Source of the DNA: G965222335 sp965222335
Lineage (GTDB): Bacteria > Pseudomonadota > Gammaproteobacteria > Pseudomonadales > Halieaceae
NCBI GenBank assembly: GCA_965222335.1
Contig: OZ244944.1
Coordinates: 2,294,001-2,358,000 of the forward strand
Length of the DNA: 64,000 bases
Direction: 5' to 3'
Positions 10,579 through 18,293 of the stretch are shown here, piece by piece; position 1 is the first letter of the stretch; every line of letters begins with the position of its first letter. The position numbers were made by a program, and so were the translations under genes. Under the pieces are notes generated by a model. The model saw nothing but the letters and a program-made list of their open reading frames with translations, had not been told where the DNA came from and searched no databases.

Positions 10579-11338
10579 TTCTGGCCGGGGGTGTGGGGGT
10601 GCGCGCCAGGCACCAGATGTGCATCCGGGCCGCGCCCGCCTCCTGCAGGCACCGGGCCAGGCGCGCCGCGGTGGTGCCGGTGGTGAGCACGTCATCCACA
10701 ATGGCGACGCGCAAATTGGCACAGGGCCTGCGGATTGTAAAGGCGCCCCTGAGGTTGCGCGCGCGGGCATCGGCGTCGAGGCTGGCCTGGGCCGGAGCGC
10801 GCCGGCGGCTGACCCGCGCCGGATCCAGGCGGGCGCCAGCCAGTGCCGGGTGCTGCCCTTGCAGGCCCGCCGCCAGCTGCTCGGCCTGGTTAAAGCCGCG
10901 CCGCAGCCAGCGGGTCCAGTGCAGGGGTACCGGCAGCACCAGGTCCACGGGCGGCAGCTCGCGCGGTCCCAGGCGCAGCCACAGCTGGGTCATCAGGTGG
11001 CCCAGGCGCGGGTCCGGGGCGTATTTCCAGCGGCTGAGCAGCAGCGCCACCTGGGGGTCATAGCACAGGGGCGCGGTGCAGCTGTCCCAGGGCGGGGGCT
11101 GCTGCAGGCAGTTTCCACACAGCAGGTTTGGGTCCGCGGTACCCGGCCCGCCCGGCAGGGGCAGGGCGCAGCGCCGGCAGCAGCGGCTGTTGCGCGGCAG
11201 CGCGGCCTGGCACTCACCGCACAGGGGCAGGGGCTGGCCGCTGTAGAGGCCGCAGAGCAGGCAGACCTGGGGGAAGCAGGCGTCCAGCAAAGCCTGCAGG
11301 CCACGCCGCAGGCAATTGTTAACCACGGGGTGACTCAC
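10574..11338 (-). CDS. comF: ComF-family phosphoribosyltransferase-like protein
   Basis: Relative of ComF/GntX, tied to DNA uptake and use. An N-terminal zinc-finger region has paired cysteines (CFPQVCLLCG, CGECQAAL, CRRCALPL, LLCGNC), and the C-terminal phosphoribosyltransferase-like domain has VDLVLPVPLHWTRWLRRGFNQAEQLA and the PRPP-type loop VAIVDDVLTTGTTA. It starts with GTG at 11338 and is 254 residues. It is divergent from bioB across 62 bp and is followed by modA after 36 nt on the same strand. The same comF/bio neighbourhood exists in Pseudomonas. Confidence 0.9.
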   Translation of the reverse strand: MSHPVVNNCLRRGLQALLDACFPQVCLLCGLYSGQPLPLCGECQAALPRNSRCCRRCALPLPGGPGTADPNLLCGNCLQQPPPWDSCTAPLCYDPQVALLLSRWKYAPDPRLGHLMTQLWLRLGPRELPPVDLVLPVPLHWTRWLRRGFNQAEQLAAGLQGQHPALAGARLDPARVSRRRAPAQASLDADARARNLRGAFTIRRPCANLRVAIVDDVLTTGTTAARLARCLQEAGAARMHIWCLARTPTPPART

Positions 11339-11341
11339 CGG

Positions 11342-11369
11342 TTGACAGTGCCCGGCGGCGACCTATGAT
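11342..11369 (+). promoter_or_regulatory. Probable promoter of the biotin operon
   Basis: TTGACA at 11342-11347 is separated by 16 bp from TATGAT at 11364-11369, a near-consensus sigma-70 promoter. It lies about 30 nt before the bioB ATG. I see no BirA-type operator (TTGTAAACC...GGTTTACAA) over it. Confidence 0.7.
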
Positions 11370-11400
11370 GTGGCTTTCTCTTTTGACCCAGGAATGCCCC

Positions 11401-12432
11401 ATGTCTGTTTCCTCCATTGCCCCCGCTGAACTGCGTCACGACTGGCGCCGCGATGAAATCGAGGCGCTGTTCGCGCTGCCCTTCAACGACCTGCTGTACC
11501 GCGCCCACACGGTGCATCGCCAGTATTTTGACCCAAACGCGGTCCAGGTCAGCACCCTGCTTTCCATCAAAACCGGCGCCTGCCCCGAGGACTGCGCCTA
11601 CTGCCCCCAGAGCACCCGCTACGACACCGGGCTGGAGGTGGAAAAACTGATGGAGGTGGAGGCGGTGCTGGAGCAGGCCCGGGCGGCCAGGGCCAGTGGT
11701 GCCACCCGCTTCTGCATGGGCGCGGCCTGGCGCTCGCCGAAGGCGCGGGACATGCCCTACGTGGTGGCCATGGTCGAGGGCGTGCGCGAGCTGGGCCTGG
11801 AGAGCTGCATGACCCTGGGCATGCTCACGAAAGAGCAGGCTGCGGAACTGGCCGAGGCGGGGCTGGACTACTACAACCACAACCTCGACACCTCGCCGGA
11901 GTACTACGGCGACATCATCACTACGCGCACCTATCGCGATCGCCTGGACACCCTGCAGCACGTGCGCGATGCCGGCATGAAGGTCTGCAGCGGGGGCATC
12001 GTCGGCATGGGCGAGTCCGCCAATGACCGTGCGGGCCTGCTGCAGGAGCTGGCGAACCTGCCCCAGCACCCGGAGAGCGTGCCGATCAACATGCTGGTGC
12101 GGGTGGAGGGCACGCCCCTGGCCGATGAGGAAGACCTCGACCCCTTCGAATTCATCCGCACGATTGCGGTGGCGCGCATCCTGATGCCCGCCTCCCACGT
12201 GCGCCTGTCCGCCGGTCGCGAGTCGATGAACGAGCAGATGCATGCGCTGGCCTATTTTGCCGGCGCCAATTCCATCTTCTACGGCGAGAAGCTGCTGACC
12301 ACGCCCAACCCCCAGGCCAATGCCGACATGGAGCTGTTCGGGCGCCTCGGCATCCACCCGGAGGCCCGGGAACTGGAGCGCGCCCCCGAGGACCCGCACC
12401 CGCAGTTCTACGACGCCGCCAGCCGCGCCTGA
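11401..12432 (+). CDS. bioB: Biotin synthase
   Basis: Radical-SAM enzyme that inserts sulfur into dethiobiotin. The 4Fe-4S site CPEDCAYC lies at residues 61-68 (C61, C65, C68); the family blocks LLSIKTGACPEDCAYCPQS, YYNHNLDTSPEYYG and ANSIFYGEKLLTT are intact. The ATG at 11401 (MSVSSIAPAELRHDW) has AGGA about 8 nt upstream; an upstream start at 11365 would overlap the -10 element. First gene of bioB-bioF-bioHC-bioD. Confidence 0.96.
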   Translation: MSVSSIAPAELRHDWRRDEIEALFALPFNDLLYRAHTVHRQYFDPNAVQVSTLLSIKTGACPEDCAYCPQSTRYDTGLEVEKLMEVEAVLEQARAARASGATRFCMGAAWRSPKARDMPYVVAMVEGVRELGLESCMTLGMLTKEQAAELAEAGLDYYNHNLDTSPEYYGDIITTRTYRDRLDTLQHVRDAGMKVCSGGIVGMGESANDRAGLLQELANLPQHPESVPINMLVRVEGTPLADEEDLDPFEFIRTIAVARILMPASHVRLSAGRESMNEQMHALAYFAGANSIFYGEKLLTTPNPQANADMELFGRLGIHPEARELERAPEDPHPQFYDAASRA

Positions 12433-12435
12433 GGC

Positions 12436-13602
12436 ATGTCCGCATTTCCCGACCGCCTGGCGGCCCTGCTGGCCGAGCGCCAGCAGGGCCAGCTGTACCG
12501 CCGCCGGCAGACCCTGGATTCCGCCCAGGGACCGGTGGTGCGCCTGGGCGCGCGGGAGCTGCTGAACTTCTGCAGCAATGACTACCTGGGCCTGGCGTCT
12601 CATCCGGAGGTGATCCAGCGCCTGCGCGAGGCGGCCTCCCAGTGGGGCGTGGGCAGCGGTGCCTCGCCCCTGGTCTGCGGCTACAGCGCGCCCCACCGGG
12701 AACTGGAGGAGGCCCTGGCCGACTTCACCGGGCGCTCGCGGGCGCTGCTGTTCGGCAGCGGCTTCGCCGCCAATACCGCCACCCTCGGCGCCCTGCTGCG
12801 CCCCGGCGACACCGTGCTCCAGGACCGGCTCAACCACGCCTCCCTGCTGGACGGCGGCCTGCACAGCGGGGCCCGCCTGCGCCGTTTCACCCATAACGAT
12901 GTGACCGATCTCGAGCGCAAACTGGCCAGGGCCCCCGGGCCGGCCCTGGTGGCGGTGGATGCAGTGTTCAGCATGGACGGCGACGTGGCGCCGCTGGCGG
13001 CACTGGCCCGGGCGGCGGCCGCCGCGGACGCCTGGCTGATGGTGGACGATGCCCACGGCTTCGGCGTGGCCGGGCCGGCAGGCGCCGGCAGCGTGGCCGC
13101 CGCGGGCCTGGACCAGGCCAGTGTACCGGTGCTGATGGCCACCCTGGGCAAGGCCCTGGGCACCGGCGGCGCCTTTGTCGCCGGCAGCGAGGACCTGGTC
13201 GAAGCCCTGCTGCAGGGTGCCCGCCACTATATCTATTCCACCGCGCCGCCCCCGGCGCTGGCGGCCGCCACCCTCACCGCCCTGGACCTGCTGCAGCGGG
13301 AGAGCTGGCGCCGGGAACACCTGGCCACGCTGGTGCAGCGCTTCCGCAGCGGCGCGGCGCAGCTGGGCCTGCCCCTGGGCGAGAGCCAGGGCCCGATCCA
13401 GCCCCTGGTCACCGGGGATGCCGCCCGTGCCCTCGCGCTCAGCGCCGCGCTGCGGGAGCGGGGCTTTTTGGTCAGCGCGATCCGCCCGCCCACGGTCCCC
13501 GCGGGCACCGCCCGGCTGCGGGTGACCCTGAGTGCGGCCCATTCCCCGGAGCAGGTCGACGCCCTGCTGCAGGCCCTGGCAGATTGCGGGGCGACCCGCT
13601 GA
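12436..13602 (+). CDS. bioF: 8-amino-7-oxononanoate synthase
   Basis: PLP enzyme condensing pimeloyl-ACP with alanine. Visible motifs include NFCSNDYLGLASHPEV, GSGASPLVCGYSAPHRELE, the aspartate-containing MVDDAHGFGV (202-211) and the PLP-binding lysine K239 in LMATLGKALGTGG. At 388 residues it is full length. It starts 3 nt after bioB ends, and its stop codon shares a base with the bioHC start (TGATG). Confidence 0.95.
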   Translation: MSAFPDRLAALLAERQQGQLYRRRQTLDSAQGPVVRLGARELLNFCSNDYLGLASHPEVIQRLREAASQWGVGSGASPLVCGYSAPHRELEEALADFTGRSRALLFGSGFAANTATLGALLRPGDTVLQDRLNHASLLDGGLHSGARLRRFTHNDVTDLERKLARAPGPALVAVDAVFSMDGDVAPLAALARAAAAADAWLMVDDAHGFGVAGPAGAGSVAAAGLDQASVPVLMATLGKALGTGGAFVAGSEDLVEALLQGARHYIYSTAPPPALAAATLTALDLLQRESWRREHLATLVQRFRSGAAQLGLPLGESQGPIQPLVTGDAARALALSAALRERGFLVSAIRPPTVPAGTARLRVTLSAAHSPEQVDALLQALADCGATR

Positions 13603-15203
13603 TGTGCCGGCTGCATACGGAACGGCTCCTGGCCAGTGGCAGCGCGCAGCAGGAACTGGTGCTGCTGCACGGCTGGGGCAGCAGCCTCGCCGCCTGGCGG
13701 CCCCTGCTGCCGGCGCTGCGGCCCTGGGCCAATATCACCCTGGTGGATCTGCCCGGGCTGGGCGGGGCCGGGGAGGGCGTGCCCGACCCGGAGGCGCTGG
13801 TGGACCTGGTGCTGGCCCAGGCGCCGACACGGGCGGTTTATGTAGGCTGGTCCCTGGGGGGGCAGCTGGCAGCCCTGCTGGCCGGGCGCGCGCCCGAGAG
13901 GGTAAGCGCCCTGGTGACCCTGGCGAGTAACCCCCGCTTCCTGGAGACGGGTGCCTGGCCCGGTGTGGCTGATACGGCGCTGGCCGAACTGCGCACCCAG
14001 GCCGCCGAGGCGCCCCTGGCGGCGCAAAAGCGACTCGAGGCCCAGCAGTGCCTGGGGCAGCCCGCCGCGGGCGCCCTGCGCCGGGCCCTGGCGGCCTGTC
14101 GTGGCTCGGCGGAGAACCTGGAGACAGGCCTCGCCTGGCTGGCCAACCTGGACCTGCGCGACACCCTGAACGGGCTGGCCTGCCCCCAGTACCACCTCCT
14201 GGGTGCGGACGACAGCCTGCTGCCGCCGGCGGTGGCGGACGCGCTCACCGCGCTGCTGGCGCCGCGGGACACAGCCCGGGTAGAGGTGTTGGCGGCGGCC
14301 GGCCATGCCCTGCCCCTGCAAGTGCCGCAGGCCGTGGCGGACCGGCTGCAGGCTTTGTTGGATGAAGACTGGCTGGAGGCGCACGACCTGCTGGGCGGAC
14401 CGGCTGCGGAAGGCGCCGCGCCGCTGCCGCCGAAAGCCGCGGTGGCGGACTCCTTCAGCCGTGCGGCTGGTGACTACGACCGGGTGGCGCAGCTGCAGCG
14501 GCAGGTCGGGGAGCGCCTGCTGCAGCAACTGCCGGCGCCTGACTCTCGGGTGGAGACGGTGCTGGACCTGGGCTGCGGTACCGGCTTTTTCCGCCCCGCC
14601 CTGCGCCAGCGCTACCCCGGCGCCCGCTACCTGGGCCTGGACCTGGCCCCGGGAATGCTCGGCTTTGCCCGCGCCGCCCAGGGCAGTGCCGGGGAGTGGG
14701 TGGCGGGGGACGCCGAGCAGTTGCCCCTGGCCACCGGCTCTGTGGACCTGGTGTTCAGCAGTCTGGCCCTGCAGTGGTGCCCGCGTCCCGAGGCGGTGTT
14801 CGCCGAGCTGGCCCGGGTGCTGCGCCCCGGCGGGCGCTGCCTGTTCAGTACCCTGGGGCCGGAGACCCTGTGTGAGCTGCGCCAGTCCTGGGCCGCGGTG
14901 GATGCGCACCGCCATGTCAACGAGTTCCTGCCGCCGGCGCGCCTGTCCGCGGCCGCGCAGCACCTGCCCTGCGCCGCGCTGGACCTGACCCGGGAGACCA
15001 TCTGCCTGCAATACAGCGAGGTTCGGGAGCTGTTTGCCGACCTCAAGACCCTGGGCGCCCACAATATGAACCGCGGTCGCCGGCCCGGCCTCGGCGGGCG
15101 GCGGGCGCTGCTGGGCATGATCTCGGCCTATGAGCAGTTCCGCGTGGGCGGCCAGCTGCCGGCCAGTTACGAGGTGCTGTTCGGCACCCTGGAGCGCGCA
15201 TGA
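13602..15203 (+). CDS. bioHC: Fused BioH-BioC protein (pimeloyl-ACP methyl ester esterase + malonyl-ACP O-methyltransferase)
   Basis: One 533-residue protein joins the two ends of the pimeloyl pathway. Residues 1-260 are a BioH-like alpha/beta hydrolase: oxyanion region LLHGWGSS, nucleophile elbow GWSLGG (S84), acid in LLGADDSLLPP and histidine in AAGHALPL (H235). Residues ~275-533 are a BioC methyltransferase: SFSRAAGDYDRVAQLQRQVG, SAM motif LDLGCGTGFF (321-330), ALQWCPRPEAVFAELARVLRPGG. The ATG at 13602 overlaps the bioF stop; a TTG at 13584 would add six residues. Bifunctional BioHC is known in some Cellvibrionales. The stop overlaps bioD by 4 nt. Confidence 0.93.
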   Translation: MCRLHTERLLASGSAQQELVLLHGWGSSLAAWRPLLPALRPWANITLVDLPGLGGAGEGVPDPEALVDLVLAQAPTRAVYVGWSLGGQLAALLAGRAPERVSALVTLASNPRFLETGAWPGVADTALAELRTQAAEAPLAAQKRLEAQQCLGQPAAGALRRALAACRGSAENLETGLAWLANLDLRDTLNGLACPQYHLLGADDSLLPPAVADALTALLAPRDTARVEVLAAAGHALPLQVPQAVADRLQALLDEDWLEAHDLLGGPAAEGAAPLPPKAAVADSFSRAAGDYDRVAQLQRQVGERLLQQLPAPDSRVETVLDLGCGTGFFRPALRQRYPGARYLGLDLAPGMLGFARAAQGSAGEWVAGDAEQLPLATGSVDLVFSSLALQWCPRPEAVFAELARVLRPGGRCLFSTLGPETLCELRQSWAAVDAHRHVNEFLPPARLSAAAQHLPCAALDLTRETICLQYSEVRELFADLKTLGAHNMNRGRRPGLGGRRALLGMISAYEQFRVGGQLPASYEVLFGTLERA

Positions 15204-15880
15204 GCAAGGCCTGGTTCGTGACCGGCACCGACACCGAGGTGGGCAAGACGGCGATCGCCTGCGCCCTGCTGCACGCCGCCAACCGGGCGGGCCTGCGCAC
15301 CGCGGCGGTGAAGCCGGTGGCCGCCGGCACCGACGCCGAAGGCCACAACGAAGACGCCCTGCAGCTGCAGGCGGCGATGAGCGAGACCCTGCCCTACGCC
15401 CAGGTCAATCCGGTGGCGCTGGCACCGGCCATCGCGCCGCATATCGCCGCGCAGCAGGCGGGCCGCTCCCTCAGCGTGGCGCGCCTGGCGGGCTACTGCC
15501 GCGGGGTGATGCTGGGCGGCGCGGACTTCACCCTGATCGAGGGCGCCGGCGGCTGGCGGGTGCCCCTGGGCCCCCGGGAGACCCTGGCCGACCTCGCCCG
15601 GGAACTGAACCTGGGGGTGATCCTCGTGGTGGGTATGCGCCTGGGCTGCATCAACCATGCCCTGCTCACCGCCGAGGCGATCCGCCGGGACGGCCTGCCG
15701 CTGGCGGGCTGGGTGGCCAACCAGCCGGGGCCTGAAGCCATGGCCTGCCATGCCGAGAACGTCGCGACCCTGCACCAGTTGCTGCCCGCGCCCTGCCTCG
15801 GGGAACTGGGCTTCCAGCAGCCTTTTGACCCCGCCCTTGCCAGCGAATCGCTGGATATCCGCTATCTCCTGGACTTGTAA
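15200..15880 (+). CDS. bioD: Dethiobiotin synthetase
   Basis: ATP-dependent carboxylase closing the ureido ring of dethiobiotin. The P-loop is VTGTDTEVGKT (about residues 7-17); KPVAAGTD, the substrate-side IEGAGGWRVPL and the base-contact region LAGWVANQPG are present. At 226 residues it matches the family. Its start overlaps bioHC by 4 nt (ATGA), so it ends the coupled biotin operon. Confidence 0.95.
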   Translation: MSKAWFVTGTDTEVGKTAIACALLHAANRAGLRTAAVKPVAAGTDAEGHNEDALQLQAAMSETLPYAQVNPVALAPAIAPHIAAQQAGRSLSVARLAGYCRGVMLGGADFTLIEGAGGWRVPLGPRETLADLARELNLGVILVVGMRLGCINHALLTAEAIRRDGLPLAGWVANQPGPEAMACHAENVATLHQLLPAPCLGELGFQQPFDPALASESLDIRYLLDL

Positions 15881-15961
15881 GCATTCACTTACATCCTCCG
15901 ACCCCGGGCCACATATAACCCGCTGTCTGTGATTTGACGCACATTCCGGGCAAAAAGTTAT

Positions 15962-15989
15962 TTGACTTTGCGCGGTTTGGCCCCAGAAT
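15962..15989 (+). promoter_or_regulatory. Possible promoter of the acyl-CoA dehydrogenase
   Basis: TTGACT at 15962-15967 and CAGAAT at 15984-15989, 16 bp apart, sit about 75 nt before the ATG. The -10 match is only moderate, and another TTGACG lies just upstream, so the exact promoter is uncertain. Confidence 0.35.
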
Positions 15990-16066
15990 GTAAACACCGA
16001 ACACATTGGCCCCGCGCCGCATCCCACGCCGCGCCATCCCGGGCCGTCCTTTGAGAGGTAATTGTC

Positions 16067-17863
16067 ATGCCCGAGTACAAGGCACCCCTGCGGGACATCA
16101 GCTTTGTGATGAACGAGCTGCTGGAATCCGAAGCGCTGTACCAGACCATCCCCGGCTACGAAGACGCCACCGCCGACCTGATGAACGCGATCGTCGAGGA
16201 GGGCGCCAAGTTCGCCGAGAACGTGCTGTCCCCCCTGAACCAGAGCGGTGACGAGGAAGGCTGCACCTGGACCCCCGAGGGTGTTACCACCCCCGAGGGC
16301 TTCGCCACTGCCTACCAGCAGTACGTGGAGAACGGCTGGCCCTCGCTGGCGGCCGACCCCCACTACGGCGGCCAGGGCATGCCCGACTTCCTCGGCAGCG
16401 TGGTCAGCGAGATGGTGGGCACCGCGAACTGGTCCTGGGGCATGTACCCGGGCCTGAGCCACGGCGCGATCAGCACCCTGGAAACCCACGGTGATGAGAG
16501 CCAGAAGCAGACCTACCTGACCAAGCTGATCGAGGGTTCCTGGACCGGCACCATGTGCCTGACCGAAGCCCACTGCGGTTCCGACCTGGGCCTGCTGCGG
16601 ACCAAGGCCGAGCCCCAGGCCGACGGCAGCTACGCGATCACCGGCACCAAGATCTTTATCTCCGCCGGTGAGCACGACATGGCGGAAAACATCGTGCACA
16701 TCGTGCTCGCGCGCCTGCCCGATGCCCCCGCCGGAACCAAGGGGATCTCCCTGTTTATCGTGCCCAAGATCAAGGTCAAGGCGGACGGCAGCCTGGGCGA
16801 GCCCAACGCCCTGCAGTGCGCGTCCATCGAGAAGAAAATGGGCATCAAGGCCTCCGCGACCTGCGTGATGAACTTCGACGGCGCCCAGGGTTACCTGATC
16901 GGCCCGCCCAACCGCGGCCTGAACTGCATGTTCACCTTTATGAACGTGGCGCGTATCGGTACCGCGATCCAGGGCCTGGCCCACAGCGAGCTCTCCTACC
17001 AGGGCGCCCTGGCCTATGCCCGCGACCGCCTGTCCATGCGCAGCCTGAGCGGCCCGAAGAACCCGGACGGCCCCGCCGACCCGATCATCGTGCACGCCGA
17101 CGTGCGCCGCATGCTGCTGACCCAGAAGGCCTTCGCCGAGGGCAGCCGCGCGTTTATCTACTTCCTCGCCCAGCAGGGCGATATCGTGGCCCACGCCGCC
17201 GAGCCCGAGCGGGTCAAGGCTGCGGACGACCTGCTGGCAGTGCTCACGCCGATCGCCAAGGCCTTTATCACCGAGACCGGCTTCGAGTCAGCCAACCTCG
17301 GGGTGCAGGTGTACGGTGGCCACGGCTTTATCCGCGAGTGGGGCATGGAGCAGATCGTGCGCGACGCGCGTATTGCCATGCTCTACGAGGGCACCACCGG
17401 GATCCAGGCCCTGGACCTGATCGGGCGCAAGGTGCTCGGTTCCGGCGGCCAGCTGCTGGTGGGCTTCACCAACCTGATCGACGAGTTCTGTGCGGCCAAT
17501 ACCGACGAGGCGGACGCGCCCTACGTGTCAGTGCTCAAGGGTTACAAGGACGAGTGGCTGGAGCTGTCGATGAAGATCGGCGAGTCGGCGATGGAAAACC
17601 CGGACGAGGCCGGTGCCGCCGCGGTGGACTACCTGATGTACAGCGGCTACGTCACCCTGGCCTACTTCTGGGCGCGCATGGCCGTGCTGGCGCGGCAGAA
17701 AATCGACGCCGCGGAGGGCGATGCCTCCTTCTACGAAGCGAAGCTGATGACCGCCCAGTTCTACTTCGACCGTCTGCTGCCCCGGACCCTGGCCCACAAA
17801 CAGGCTCTGCTCTCCGGTGCCGGCAACCTGATGCAGATGCCGGAAGCGATGTTTGACTTCTAG
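16067..17863 (+). CDS. Large acyl-CoA dehydrogenase with C-terminal extension (DmdC/FadE-like)
   Basis: FAD-dependent acyl-CoA dehydrogenase of 598 residues, longer than the ~390-residue core family because of a C-terminal extra domain, as in 3-methylmercaptopropionyl-CoA dehydrogenase (DmdC) and Pseudomonas PA0506-type proteins. Visible are MCLTEAHCGSDLGLLRT (FAD/substrate contact), GTKIFISAGEHDM, QVYGGHGFIREWGMEQIVRDARI and the catalytic glutamate E441 in MLYEGTTGIQALDL. A GAGAGGT ribosome site precedes the ATG. Its placement behind the biotin genes is conserved in pseudomonads. Substrate cannot be told from the sequence; medium/long acyl-CoA is the default guess. Confidence 0.9.
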   Translation: MPEYKAPLRDISFVMNELLESEALYQTIPGYEDATADLMNAIVEEGAKFAENVLSPLNQSGDEEGCTWTPEGVTTPEGFATAYQQYVENGWPSLAADPHYGGQGMPDFLGSVVSEMVGTANWSWGMYPGLSHGAISTLETHGDESQKQTYLTKLIEGSWTGTMCLTEAHCGSDLGLLRTKAEPQADGSYAITGTKIFISAGEHDMAENIVHIVLARLPDAPAGTKGISLFIVPKIKVKADGSLGEPNALQCASIEKKMGIKASATCVMNFDGAQGYLIGPPNRGLNCMFTFMNVARIGTAIQGLAHSELSYQGALAYARDRLSMRSLSGPKNPDGPADPIIVHADVRRMLLTQKAFAEGSRAFIYFLAQQGDIVAHAAEPERVKAADDLLAVLTPIAKAFITETGFESANLGVQVYGGHGFIREWGMEQIVRDARIAMLYEGTTGIQALDLIGRKVLGSGGQLLVGFTNLIDEFCAANTDEADAPYVSVLKGYKDEWLELSMKIGESAMENPDEAGAAAVDYLMYSGYVTLAYFWARMAVLARQKIDAAEGDASFYEAKLMTAQFYFDRLLPRTLAHKQALLSGAGNLMQMPEAMFDF

Positions 17864-17908
17864 GCTCGCACTCGCCGGGTGACAACCGGTAAAGGACGGG
17901 GGACAATT

Positions 17909-18043
17909 ATGTCCAGGGATGGACGGTAGATCGCGAGAGGCAGGACGCCGGTAGCGATCAATGTCCAGGGATGGGCCGGGCCGCGCAGGCGGTAGATCGC
18001 GAGAGGCAGGACGCCGGTAGCGATCCCTGTAGCGACCAATGCT
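17909..18043. repeat. Short intergenic direct repeats
   Basis: A 14-bp word ATGTCCAGGGATGG occurs at 17909-17922 and 17961-17974. Each copy is followed by an identical 36-bp word (17924-17959 and 17990-18025) that begins CGGTAGATCGCGAGAGG and ends GGTAGCGATC. A degenerate end copy, GTAGCGACCAATG, closes the block. With only two copies and uneven spacing this is an intergenic repeat element, not a CRISPR array. Confidence 0.75.
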
Positions 18044-18071
18044 AGGATTTAAACAACCCAATGGTCACGAA

Positions 18072-18293
18072 ATGAACGCTGAACACAAGCCCGAAGCGCA
18101 AGCGGACGAAACGGAAGAGCAGCGCCTTTACCCCGAGGACCAGGCCAAAGTAGACGCCTTCGTCAAGCGCGGTATCAACTCGGTGGAGCGCAAGCCCTTC
18201 AAGCCCGGGCGTCTGTTGGTGATCCTGGTCTTTATCGTGACGGTGCTCAGCCTGGGCAGCCAGCTGATTGCCGAATGGGCCGGGGTTTACTGA
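18072..18293 (+). CDS. DUF3094-family small membrane protein
   Basis: A 73-residue protein: hydrophilic N-terminus, the family block LYPEDQAKVDAFVKRGINSVERKPFKPGRLL, then one transmembrane helix (LLVILVFIVTVLSLGSQLIAE). This matches the DUF3094 family of pseudomonads and relatives, which has no known function. The ATG at 18072 is preferred; the frame is open further upstream to 18039 but would run into the repeat block. It overlaps the convergent TPR-methyltransferase by 7 nt. Confidence 0.75.
   Translation: MNAEHKPEAQADETEEQRLYPEDQAKVDAFVKRGINSVERKPFKPGRLLVILVFIVTVLSLGSQLIAEWAGVY

Noticed and set aside
11340..11400. BirA operator or riboswitch ahead of bioB
   Set aside because: No TTGTAAACC-type inverted repeat is seen and the leader of about 25 nt is too short for a riboswitch.
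17924..18025. CRISPR array
   Set aside because: Only two copies of the 36-bp repeat, with a short unequal spacer, and no cas genes nearby.
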